Shown here piece after piece: positions 35,824 to 44,186 of a stretch of DNA of 64,000 nt. A model generated the notes under the pieces. It was not told the DNA's origin and did not search any database. It saw only the letters and a program-made list of their open reading frames with translations. Source of the stretch: Actinoplanes nipponensis (GTDB lineage: Bacteria; Actinomycetota; Actinomycetes; Mycobacteriales; Micromonosporaceae); assembly GCF_016862275.1 (NCBI RefSeq), contig NZ_BOMQ01000079.1, positions 105,482-169,481 on the forward strand. Direction: 5' to 3'. The position numbers and the translations under genes are program-made. The stretch's first letter is position 1, and each line of letters starts with the position of its first letter.

Positions 35824-36968
35824 CGTCGTCCCTTCCGTGCAGTGCCATCGTTCTCGGCGCCGAGCGCGGGTGTGAGCGCACGCCGTAGCGCCGCGTTCAT
35901 GAAGTCGTCGCTGACGTGGGTGTATACGGCCGTCGAGCTGTCATTCTCGTGGCCGACCTGGGCCTGAATGAATCTACGGTCGACCCCGTCCTCGGTCAGG
36001 TGGGTCACGTACGAGTGCCGTAGCGAATGGGGCACCAAGACCGCCGGCAGCTTGAGCGCGTCACGGTAGGCGACGAACCGGGCATTGATCTCGGCCGGTT
36101 TCACCCGGCCACCGCGTTCGGTCACCCACAGGGCCGGATGATCCTCGCATCCGAACCGGGCCCGGACGTTCTCGACGTAGTCGGCGACCGCGTCGACTGC
36201 CCAATCCATCACGGAAGCGACGTTCCGCCGCCGCGGTGGCTGGCCCCGTTTGGCCTTGCCGTAGCGGACGTTCAGCATGCCGTACGAGCCGAACTCCGGC
36301 GCGGCCGGATTCCGGCCGAAGTCGACCAGATCAAGCTTGGCCGTCTCGGTCCGCCTCAACCCCCATCCATAGATGACCTTGAAGAGGGTGGCGTCCCGGT
36401 AGGCGGCCAGCGCACCCTTCCGCTTCACCTTCACCGCCCGGTCCACCTGATCATCGGCGTAATCCAGGAACCTCTGCAACTCGGCGCGAGTGAACGGGCG
36501 CGCCTCGGGATTGCCTTCGTAGTCGTTGAGGTGCGCGATTGTGTTCCACTCGTGCGCGATCGCGACCGGATGTTGTCCGGGCCCGAACTCCCGCTCGCAG
36601 GCGACGGCCCATCCGTAGCGGCCGTCGATCAGGAACTCGCTGAACTGCCGGATCGTGCACTGGTAGCTGCGAATGGTGGATGGGGCCAGGTGAAGCTCGG
36701 CCGTCAGGCTCAAGGACCACTCGTCCATGTGGCCGGGTGTCCAGCACCACGGATAGTCGTTGGTGAACTCCAGGAAGCGCCGAACGAGCCGCTCCCGGGG
36801 CACGATCGTGTCCTCTTTCAACCCTCGTGCCGTCTGCTGATCGCGCCAGCCCCGCAGCATCGCCTCGACCATCGCGTCCTCGGGACGCAACTGGACGACG
36901 CCCGAGACGAGCTCCATATGAGCCGCTTCCGCGAGCCCCACTCTGCGCTGCTGCATCCTCCAGGCCAT
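35820..36968 (-). CDS. Tyrosine recombinase/integrase
   Basis: The product is up to 382 residues; ATGs at 36956 and 36917 are alternative starts and no ribosome binding site clearly decides. The catalytic boxes are complete: YGWGLRRTETAKLDL with the first arginine, VPHSLRHSYVTHL with histidine and second arginine, and VGHENDSSTAVYTHV with the tyrosine. An N-terminal SAM-like DNA-binding domain is present (residues 35-130). It leads a three-gene cassette with the XRE regulator and zinc-ribbon protein, a mobile-element integration unit. Confidence 0.9.
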   Translation of the reverse strand: MAWRMQQRRVGLAEAAHMELVSGVVQLRPEDAMVEAMLRGWRDQQTARGLKEDTIVPRERLVRRFLEFTNDYPWCWTPGHMDEWSLSLTAELHLAPSTIRSYQCTIRQFSEFLIDGRYGWAVACEREFGPGQHPVAIAHEWNTIAHLNDYEGNPEARPFTRAELQRFLDYADDQVDRAVKVKRKGALAAYRDATLFKVIYGWGLRRTETAKLDLVDFGRNPAAPEFGSYGMLNVRYGKAKRGQPPRRRNVASVMDWAVDAVADYVENVRARFGCEDHPALWVTERGGRVKPAEINARFVAYRDALKLPAVLVPHSLRHSYVTHLTEDGVDRRFIQAQVGHENDSSTAVYTHVSDDFMNAALRRALTPALGAENDGTARKGRR

Positions 36969-37023
36969 CCCTTCTGGAGAGCAGATCTTGCATCAAACGG
37001 GTTCGCTCTGGCAAACTCGCTGC

Positions 37024-37722
37024 TCAAGACGCCATGGCCAAGGCCGCTAGATGTCCCGCTTGGCCATCCAGCGACCTGGTGGCCTGCGTTTTCTCGCCCG
37101 CCTGATGCATTTCCCGAGGGTTGGCGTAGCCCTCGCTGATCAGGGTGCGGAGGTGGCCGTATTGCACCGCCAAGGCGACGAGCCCGCCGGGGCGCCGGGC
37201 GATGTGCCAGGCGAGCGTGCGCCGGAACCGGCCGAGGCTGATGGCGCCGTGGGCGTCCGCCGGGATGGCCTCGGCTTCGCGCCCGCGTGACCGGGCGTGC
37301 TGGTTGACCCACTCGATGAACGCCTTGACCCGGTTGTGGACCGTGACCGGTGAAAGCGAGCGGCCTGTGCGGACCTCGATGGAGCGGCGGTCCTCGGCCA
37401 TCGCGTCGAACAGCAGCCGGGTCCCTTGGCTGAGCCGTTCCATCACCCGAACCGCGGTGACCACGGGAGGAACGGCGACCCACGGAACTCGAACGGCGCC
37501 GGCTGATTGATGGACGCCGTCCTCGTCGAGAGCGTGCTTGAACTGCCGCCCGTGTATCAACGCGTGGGCTGGCTCCTCCTCGACTGGCGCGGCGTCCTCG
37601 AGAGCCGTCGCGTAGATCAGCTGTCGTCCCGACCCGGTCGCGGGTGGCTGCGGGCAGCAGCCTGCCTCCAGCGCCAGAACTACTGGCGTGAGGGGGTTAT
37701 TCCGACCGTGCGCTATTCCCCT
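37024..37722 (-). pseudogene. C-terminal remnant of a trio-type tyrosine recombinase
   Basis: The frame after the in-frame TGA near 37723 reads GRQLIYATALEDAA, ALIHGRQFKHALDEDG and later RFRRTLAWHIARRPGGLVAL with QYGHLRTLISEGYA. The last block matches QFRRTLAWFIARRPGGAIAG and EGYAG of the intact recombinase at 16564-18648. The N-terminal half, including the first arginine box, is missing. It is a third trace of recombinase-trio elements in the window. Confidence 0.7.
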
Positions 37723-37754
37723 TCAGTCGTGACCGGCGAGTTGGGCTTCACCGT

Positions 37755-39140
37755 TCAACGAGGTTCGTCGTAGCCAACGAACCACCAAGTAGCCGGTGCT
37801 GTGCGAATGGGCCATTGGCGGCCGATGGCATGACTCGCACCGTCGAGGAGCGACTGCCACGCCCAACGCTGCAGCATCGACGGGATGCTGACCGGCCCGG
37901 TAAATTCGTTGGCGGCCTTGATGAGCCAGTCCCCGCGAGAGAAACCTCGGGTGTAGAGAATCGCACTGTCGCCGTCCAACCGTTCGATCCCGAACTCGCG
38001 GGCGCCGAACTCCGGATGTGCCCCGGTCTCATGCGGCGACGTCGCCACGGTTTGGTATACGAATCGGCTGTCGGTCAGCTCGACCAGCATGACCGTGCCA
38101 TCGTCCGGGCCTGAGATGTCGATGTCGATCAGCTCTCCGATGGTGGGCGGTCGATCCGCAGCTCGCCGCTGAAAGCGCGTCAACATATCGAAACGGGAGG
38201 ACTCGGCGAACTCGTTGATCCCTGCAGCCATAGCGGTCACCAAGCGTGACAAATCGAGCTCACGTGGGATCTCGTTGATGACCACGGCGTACTCATCGAA
38301 GATGTATGAGTCAGCGCCGAGCTCCGCCCGCTGCAGGCTAGTTCCGGAGCGTTCCAACGCAGCCTGGACCCGTGGGTCGCTGACCCACGGCTCTTCTCGC
38401 AGGCGTTGGTGGCTGGGTGACATAATATTGATGATTCGGATGATGTTGTAGGTGATGCGGCCACTACGGGGATAGTGCAGATGACCAAGCATCTGAATGA
38501 GCAACTGCCGTCCGGCGGGGCTTTGACTCAGGGACTTGATCTGGTCGTCTTCCAGCTGGTCCGCCAGCCGCAGCACAGTGTCCCCGGCATGCCGACCCGA
38601 AAGTTCGGCAAGCACCCGGCTAACGTACTCAGGGTTTGCCTGCGCCAGGCTGGCAAGGCGACCGGCAAGCTGCCCCGTGTTTAACCGCAACCCCCACCAC
38701 GACCTGTGTTGATCAATCAACGATCGGGGTGCAGGCAGCGGATCGGCTAGCGTGGCTAGCTCTCTGTGGACCTCACGGAGGCGCGTCAGGTCGCGGTCCA
38801 AACTGCGCAATTCCTCCGCATTACGGCGCATCCGCTCGTGCGCCTGCCGTGAAGCCTCCTGTAAATCACGGCCTTGCCTTTCCGCTTCTTGTATCTGCTG
38901 CTCCTGCATCCGCTGCCGACTCTGCCGGTCCCTCTCCTCTTGCAGGCGATGTTCGGTCTCCCGCCTCCGGTCCTCCATTTCGCGCACCTGCCGGTTCGTT
39001 TCTTCGACCCTGCGGTTGGCCTCCATCGCGGCACTAGCGTCGCGGATCCTGTCGTCGACCCGGGGCGGAGGAGGCGGGGGCGGCGCGTAGAACGTGTCTC
39101 CGTGCGTGAAGACGATGTGGGTTGGGCCCGTGGTGTTCAC
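37755..39140 (-). CDS. Coiled-coil protein of unknown function
   Basis: The product has 461 residues from the GTG at 39140 with AAGGA upstream; a GTG at 39167 is an alternative. After a short N terminus with a PPPPPPP run, residues about 35-140 form a long highly charged coiled coil rich in arginine, glutamate and glutamine. The remaining 320 residues are a globular mixed domain, ending in WWFVGYDEPR. No catalytic motif, signal peptide or membrane span is seen. It lies alone between integrase remnants. Confidence 0.75.
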   Translation of the reverse strand: MNTTGPTHIVFTHGDTFYAPPPPPPPRVDDRIRDASAAMEANRRVEETNRQVREMEDRRRETEHRLQEERDRQSRQRMQEQQIQEAERQGRDLQEASRQAHERMRRNAEELRSLDRDLTRLREVHRELATLADPLPAPRSLIDQHRSWWGLRLNTGQLAGRLASLAQANPEYVSRVLAELSGRHAGDTVLRLADQLEDDQIKSLSQSPAGRQLLIQMLGHLHYPRSGRITYNIIRIINIMSPSHQRLREEPWVSDPRVQAALERSGTSLQRAELGADSYIFDEYAVVINEIPRELDLSRLVTAMAAGINEFAESSRFDMLTRFQRRAADRPPTIGELIDIDISGPDDGTVMLVELTDSRFVYQTVATSPHETGAHPEFGAREFGIERLDGDSAILYTRGFSRGDWLIKAANEFTGPVSIPSMLQRWAWQSLLDGASHAIGRQWPIRTAPATWWFVGYDEPR

Positions 39141-39326
39141 TGCATCACCATCCTTGCGACTCCGCACGACCCAGTAGGGCTGTGCCGTTCTCGACTTAGC
39201 GCATCGCGGTCGGTGCCGCAGTCAGTTTGAGGACACAGGGCGGTTACTGAGTGGTTGCCCTGGACATATGCCCCCGAACTAGCCTCACATGAATACGCAA
39301 GGCTGCCAGTCTCACGGCTACTCCTC

Positions 39327-39642
39327 CTACTTCCGCTTCTCGGCTTCGTCCTCAGCGCGGGCGGCGAGGTACTCGGCCCAGTCGCGTCTGGCGTAGAGGA
39401 CCCAGCGGATGGCGGTGTGACGGTGCATGCCGGTCAGGTCGGCGAGGATCGGGCTGGGAAGATCGGCTGCGAGTGCAGCGAGGGCAGCGTTGCGTGCGGT
39501 GCGGACCTTGATGCCGTGGCGGCCGAGCTTCTGGGTCATGGCGTGGGTCGAGGTTGGCTTGCCTGGAACCATCCCCGGGAAAAGCCATCGAGGGCCTGGG
39601 CGGGCTCGCGAGAGTTGAGGCCGCAGCTGCGGCTGGTCGGCT
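39327..39642 (-). pseudogene. C-terminal fragment of a zinc-ribbon integrase-like gene
   Basis: The frame reads RPGPRWLFPGMVPGKPTS, then GIKVRTARNAALAALAADLP and YARRDWAEYLAARAED. It is closely like the frameshifted C terminus at 33082-33340 (WLFPG ... GIHAGRDRSTALFGLATEIP ... DWMTYAADVAHR). Only about 100 C-terminal residues remain; the upstream part ends at the IS boundary at 39643. It is non-functional and indicates that related integrase cassettes have occupied this spot twice. Confidence 0.7.
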
Positions 39643-39643
39643 A

Positions 39644-40664
39644 AGGCGTGTTTCATAACCACTCGCCGATGATGGTGATGGTCAGAACGGCTTGGAAGCG
39701 GACGGCTAACTTGTCGTAGCGGGTGGCGACGCCACGGTGGCGTTTGAGGCGGGCGATGCCGTTCTCGACGGCGTGGCGCAGCCGGTAGAGCTGCGGGTCG
39801 AACTTCGGCGGGCGTCCGCCGCGGGAGCCCTTTGCTTTGCGGTGGGCGTCCTGGTCGCTCTTGCTGGGGATGCAGGCCTTGATCCCCCGGGAGCGCAGAT
39901 ATCGACGGTTGGCGCGGCTGGTGTAGGCCTTGTCGGCCAGCACCATGACCGGACGCGATCGGGCCCGGCCGATACCGAGCCGGTTCACCCGGATGCGGCG
40001 CAGGACCGGGATGAACTGCGGGCTGTCACCGCGGTGCCCGGCGGTGACGATCATCGACAGGACTTTCTGACCCTGTTCACAGGCCAGATGCGTTTTGGTG
40101 GTCAGCCCGCCCCGGGAACGGCCGAGTCCGTGATCGGCCGGCTCGTCGTGGACGCCGCCGGGTGGTTCCTTCTGTAGATGTCCGTCGGTGCGGGCACCCG
40201 CGGCGTGCTGGTGGGCGCGGCTGGTCATCGAGTCCACGCTGACCGTCCAGTCGATCTGGCCTTGGGCATCGCCTTGGGCCTGCAGTGCCGACAGGATCCG
40301 GTCCCAGGTCCCGTCACGCTGCCAGCGGCGGAACAACCCGTAGATCGTCGGCCAGGGCGCGTAATCCGTCGGCACGTCACGCCACGGTGCACCGATCCGG
40401 ATCCGCCACCGGATCCCGTCGATCAGCTGGCGTTTCTCCCACTTCGGCGGCCGGCCCGTGGACGACGCGGCAGGCAGCAGCGGGGCCAGCACAGCCCACT
40501 GCCTGTCGGTCAGGTCATGCCGCCTCGTCACCGCTAAGGTGGCCACGAGGTCTCCGGTATGAAGTTCTTGCTTGGTCGCAGAACCAGATACCGGAGACCT
40601 CTTCAGTTATCGATCACCGCCACGCCGCAACTTCAGACCTCAGCGGCACTTACGAAACACGCCT
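39644..40664 (-). mobile_element. IS5-type insertion sequence with TA target duplication (1021 bp)
   Basis: The termini are AGGCGTGTTTCATAA at 39644 and, on the opposite strand, AGGCGTGTTTCGTA ending at 40664, matching at 13 of the first 14 positions. TA flanks the element on both sides (39642-39643 and 40665-40666). It contains one intact transposase gene. Confidence 0.88.
39653..40546 (-). CDS. IS5-family transposase
   Basis: The product has 297 residues from a GTG start. The N-terminal domain (HDLTDRQWAVLAPLLPAASS, IGAPWRDVPTDYAPWPTIYG) and DDE catalytic domain (WTVSVDSMTSRAH, VMVLADKAYTSRANRRYLR, HAVENGIARLKRHRGVATRY) are complete. GVHDEPADHGLGRSRGGLTT is the usual insertion before the second strand. 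It is probably active, and differs clearly from the transposase at 26263. Confidence 0.92.
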   Translation of the reverse strand: MATLAVTRRHDLTDRQWAVLAPLLPAASSTGRPPKWEKRQLIDGIRWRIRIGAPWRDVPTDYAPWPTIYGLFRRWQRDGTWDRILSALQAQGDAQGQIDWTVSVDSMTSRAHQHAAGARTDGHLQKEPPGGVHDEPADHGLGRSRGGLTTKTHLACEQGQKVLSMIVTAGHRGDSPQFIPVLRRIRVNRLGIGRARSRPVMVLADKAYTSRANRRYLRSRGIKACIPSKSDQDAHRKAKGSRGGRPPKFDPQLYRLRHAVENGIARLKRHRGVATRYDKLAVRFQAVLTITIIGEWL

Positions 40665-40829
40665 TAGTCCGGTCAAAGCGTCGCTTCGTGAAGATCCGGC
40701 TGGCTGACCCGTACACCCTCCGTGCCGGAGCCGGGCCCACGATTCGGCATCTCCGGCCGGCCCGCCCGCCCGGTTGCGACGGGATTCTGGACGATCATCG
40801 AGCCGAGTGCACGACCGGCGCGCCGACCC

Positions 40830-41750
40830 CTACAGTTCAACCGCGGCGGATTCGAGGACCTTCGACGCGACGTGGACCGCGTAGTCAATCTCCGCGGTTC
40901 CGCCGATCCGCGTGAGGCATTCCACCACCCGGTGCAGTAGGTATGGGTCGTCCCGGTAGTCATCAACCATGTCCATGATGATCGGCAGGTAGTCGGTGCG
41001 GCCCTGGGACCGAACCGCCCAGACCAGTTCCTGCGGGTAGTCCTCGCAGATGCCGGCGACGGTCTCCGGCGCGAGCTGCGCCATCGCGAACTCGATCGCT
41101 TCCTTCCGCTGCTGGGTCGTGGGAGCGACCGCGAGGACAGCCGCCAGGCCGAGCCGGTTCACCAGCGTCTGGTCCCTGGCTACCAGCGCTCCCGGGTAAT
41201 ACGAGTACGCCGCGCTCGACGGCTGCTCGATCGTTCCCGCCGCAACCTGGCCGGCCAGCAGGCGCCGCGCCCGCTCGTCGAGCCCGTGTTCGCCGTAGAA
41301 CTTGTACGCCGCCCAACGCCGGTAGGTTCGCTCGCTTCGGGCGCACTCATAAGCCAGGTCGTGCGCCTTCGGCACACGCAACAGGAACAGCAGACGTTGC
41401 AACCCACGATCCAGATCCAGGCGACACCAGCCGGGCATATCGCGCCGGTGCAGGTCGAGCAGGACGTCGACCAGCTGCTCGACCTCGTCGATCGTCATGG
41501 CGCCGATCCGGTCGATGAGATCGTCCACCAGCAGCGACGCGGTGCCGGCCGGCTGCTCGTCCAGCCGACGAACGATCTCCAGCACCTCGTCAAGCCGAAG
41601 TCCGATGTAGCCGAAGCGGCACCGAGCAACCACGTACCGCAGTTCCTCCAGGCCCTTCTCTCGGCGATGCTCTAGCCCCCACGGGTTGGGATAGCGCAGC
41701 AGATATGCCGGGAGAGCAGGACCGGCCGGATCAGAGGCGAGTTCCGTCAT
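40830..41750 (-). CDS. Helical repeat-like protein of unknown function
   Basis: The product has 306 residues, almost entirely alpha-helical with leucine/arginine pairs at repeat-like spacing (LEIVRRLDEQPAGTA, VEQLVDVLLDLHRRDM, DLAYECARSERTYRR, LHRVVECLTRIGGTAE). It may be a HEAT/TPR-like solenoid (inference). No membrane span, signal peptide or catalytic motif is visible. It is monocistronic and lies just beyond the IS; no family recognised. Confidence 0.72.
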   Translation of the reverse strand: MTELASDPAGPALPAYLLRYPNPWGLEHRREKGLEELRYVVARCRFGYIGLRLDEVLEIVRRLDEQPAGTASLLVDDLIDRIGAMTIDEVEQLVDVLLDLHRRDMPGWCRLDLDRGLQRLLFLLRVPKAHDLAYECARSERTYRRWAAYKFYGEHGLDERARRLLAGQVAAGTIEQPSSAAYSYYPGALVARDQTLVNRLGLAAVLAVAPTTQQRKEAIEFAMAQLAPETVAGICEDYPQELVWAVRSQGRTDYLPIIMDMVDDYRDDPYLLHRVVECLTRIGGTAEIDYAVHVASKVLESAAVEL

Positions 41751-41997
41751 CCTCGCAGTATGTAGCGGGGGTGTGACGTAATCGGCGCTGCAGGGCTGGC
41801 CGGCTGCACCCGGCCGCAGTCATGATCTCGCCGATGCGCGTCGAACGGATCTTGTTTCACGATGCCCTCTCCGGTCCCCGGCGCCGGTCGATCTCGGGCA
41901 GCAGGTTTCCTCGCCGGGTTGTCGGCCCCCTCGAACGTGTGATGCGCATCCGAACCCGCGACATGAGTAGCGAATCGCGCTTCACTACTCTTGAAGG

Positions 41998-42330
41998 ATG
42001 GCGGCGGACCTGACGAGGCATGTCTCCTCGGCCGTCTTCGGCAACAAGCATCGGCTCGAGCTGCTGCTCGCGCTGTTCGCTGCGGGTGAAGGAGGGATCT
42101 GCGTGAAGGACGTGGCCGACTCGTGCGGCGCTCCGACCAGCGTGTTCCGGCCCCCGCTTATGGCTCTCGTGGATGCCGGTCTGGTCAGGCGCCTGCCGGC
42201 ATTCGGGCACAACCGCCGGGTCCTTTACGCGTTTACTGACGTGCGTGCATGGACAGGACTTGAGTGGTTGGTGCACGATCTTGGCTCACGGAAATCGGCG
42301 CGGGGCGCCGGCGGGGGGACAGAGTCATGA
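41998..42330 (+). CDS. Winged-helix (ArsR/MarR-type) regulator
   Basis: The product has 110 residues. NKHRLELLLALFAAGEGGIC and VKDVADSCGAPTSVFRPPLM form a winged helix-turn-helix, followed by LVDAGLVRRL and a wing strand. Its stop overlaps the next gene's start (ATGA), so the two are co-translated. It probably regulates its own two-gene operon. There are no metal-binding cysteine pairs typical of ArsR sensors. Confidence 0.78.
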   Translation: MAADLTRHVSSAVFGNKHRLELLLALFAAGEGGICVKDVADSCGAPTSVFRPPLMALVDAGLVRRLPAFGHNRRVLYAFTDVRAWTGLEWLVHDLGSRKSARGAGGGTES

Positions 42331-42941
42331 GTGTCGCGGCCACGCTGGAGCGGTTCGCGGCCACGATGCCCCGGGCTGCGGACCACGAGATCGGCGTCGC
42401 CAGGGTGCGGCTGTTCGGAACCCGGGCATGGGTCGCGTATCGCCCGGACCATCATCAACAGCAGTTGCGCCGGACGCACCCGATCGGGCCGGTGCCCGCC
42501 CTCGACCTGCTGGACACCCTGTTGGGCCTGCCGCTCGAGCAGCCGGTCCCGGTCGCCGCGCTGGCGCCGGCCGCGCAGCGCCGGCTGCGGAGGCTGCCCG
42601 AGGGCATGGTCACCTGGTCGTCGACGAGCGTGACCCGCCGGTTCGCCCCTCCGGTGATGCCGTTGCTGGCCATGGTCCAGGGCCCGGACTGGGCCAAGAG
42701 TCTGCGGGCGGCGTCGAGGTTCGCGATGTACTGCGAGCGGCTGATGGTGGTGCCCGAACTGCCCGCCGACGAACAGGTCGCGCTGGCCGAGGCGTCGTTC
42801 TACGGCGTCGGCGTGGCGCTGCGCCAGGGCGAGTCGCTGACGGTGGTGCTCGAGCCGGAGAAGTTCACCGACTGGCAGCCGACCGCGGCATGGTGGTGGT
42901 TCACCGAAGAGGTGTCCCGCGGCGCCGAGCCCAACGCCTAG
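42327..42941 (+). CDS. Hypothetical partner of the winged-helix regulator
   Basis: The product has 204 residues from the ATG overlapping the regulator stop. It has a compact mixed alpha/beta composition with a tryptophan-rich C terminus (FTDWQPTAAWWWFTEEVSRG). No membrane span, signal or known motif. Translational coupling suggests it acts together with, or is controlled by, the regulator. I do not recognise the family. Confidence 0.72.
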   Translation: MSVAATLERFAATMPRAADHEIGVARVRLFGTRAWVAYRPDHHQQQLRRTHPIGPVPALDLLDTLLGLPLEQPVPVAALAPAAQRRLRRLPEGMVTWSSTSVTRRFAPPVMPLLAMVQGPDWAKSLRAASRFAMYCERLMVVPELPADEQVALAEASFYGVGVALRQGESLTVVLEPEKFTDWQPTAAWWWFTEEVSRGAEPNA

Positions 42942-42974
42942 AACGAGCCCGGGCGCCGCCCCTGCCGAGGGGTG

Positions 42975-44186
42975 TCAGGCGGTGCGCCAGGCCGGCAGCT
43001 CGGCCCACTGCTCGAGGGGCTTCTGCACCGGCAGCGGATCGACCTGACGGACCCGGTTGGCGAGCATCTGGTGCTCGTTGACCGCGCCCTTGCAGATGTT
43101 GCGCCAGTACTCGGCCCGCTCGCGCATCGTCGCCTGGGAGAGCATCCCGGCCGCGATGTTCTGCCAGGCCGTGGCGGCGTGCGCGATCGCCTCGGGCTGG
43201 TCTTCCTTGTACTTGAACCGGGTCAGTGGCTGGTTCTGGCATACGTTGCAGCTGCATCGCGGGGATCGGCTGGGTGCGGCACCGCACAGCATGGCGATCT
43301 TGGATCCCTTCCACCAGCACATCAGCTCGGGCACCAGGACGCTGGGTGACGCGTCACGGACGAACGCCATCGGCTTACGCGGTGGCGGGACGGCGTGGCG
43401 GACGCTGCCACCGGTGCCGATCGCGGCGGCGAACGCCCCGTGCGCCATCAGGTCGAGGGCGTTGAAGTCGGTGCGGATGGGCATGAGCGGCACGGTGGCA
43501 GCCAGCAGGCGCAGGTTGGGGATGATGCGCTTGGAGTGGGTGAGGGGGTCGCCCTGCTTGATGCCGAGCACGAGGGCGACCGGGTGGCCGGCGTCCTGCA
43601 GGATTGCCCGGGTCTGATCGAAGAACGTCCGGTCGAGCAGCGAGACCTCCAGTGCGACCACGAACAGTGTGTCGGTCCGGTTGAGCGCCTTGACCTGCTG
43701 CGCCGCGGCGAGCAGGGCCGCGGTGTCCCCAGCGCCGATGTAGCCGGTCGGGGTGCACGCCACGGCATACCCGGCCCGCAGCTGGGCGTCCAGGACGTCG
43801 TCCAGGGTGGGGTTGGTGCCGGCGAACCCGCCGCGCGGCAGCAGAAACGGCTGATCCCGGGTGGCCCGGTGATAGCCGTACGCGTCGGGGTCCAGCACGA
43901 TCGGGCCGTCGTAGTCGAAATCCGCGGCACGGGGCATGGGCTTGCCGGGCCGCGGGCCGGCCACCACCAGGCCACTGCCGGTGCCGCGCAGTACCGGCAA
44001 CACGGACGCCACGTGCTGAGGGCCCGCGTACGCGAGAACCCGGTCGCACAGCACGCCAACAGCTCCGGGCGGCGCCGCCGGCCGGGGCTGACGGCCCAGC
44101 CACTGCAGCTGCTGGACCAGCTCGGTGGGAAGGGCGTCACGGGCCGTGGTGGTGCGGGTCGTCACCTTGTTGCCAGGCTCAGTCAT
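42975..44186 (-). CDS. tRNA-guanine transglycosylase-like protein
   Basis: The product has 403 residues. Alternating beta/alpha segments fit a TIM barrel: LFVVALEVSLL, HPVALVLGIKQGDP and AAAIGTGGSVRH are typical barrel strands. Near the C terminus lies C311-x-C313-x2-C316 with His336, the zinc signature (CxCxxC ... H) of the TGT superfamily, which exchanges guanine for a deazaguanine base in tRNA or, in DpdA, in DNA. The catalytic aspartates could not be identified with certainty, so the substrate is open. Its ATG overlaps the stop of the upstream XRE-ImmA/IrrE gene, forming a coupled pair. Assignment to TGT is inference from fold and zinc motif. Confidence 0.7.
   Translation of the reverse strand: MTEPGNKVTTRTTTARDALPTELVQQLQWLGRQPRPAAPPGAVGVLCDRVLAYAGPQHVASVLPVLRGTGSGLVVAGPRPGKPMPRAADFDYDGPIVLDPDAYGYHRATRDQPFLLPRGGFAGTNPTLDDVLDAQLRAGYAVACTPTGYIGAGDTAALLAAAQQVKALNRTDTLFVVALEVSLLDRTFFDQTRAILQDAGHPVALVLGIKQGDPLTHSKRIIPNLRLLAATVPLMPIRTDFNALDLMAHGAFAAAIGTGGSVRHAVPPPRKPMAFVRDASPSVLVPELMCWWKGSKIAMLCGAAPSRSPRCSCNVCQNQPLTRFKYKEDQPEAIAHAATAWQNIAAGMLSQATMRERAEYWRNICKGAVNEHQMLANRVRQVDPLPVQKPLEQWAELPAWRTA

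Noticed and set aside
37507..37773. 88-residue plus-strand frame near the integrase remnant
   Set aside because: It is antisense to the remnant and has no recognisable motif.
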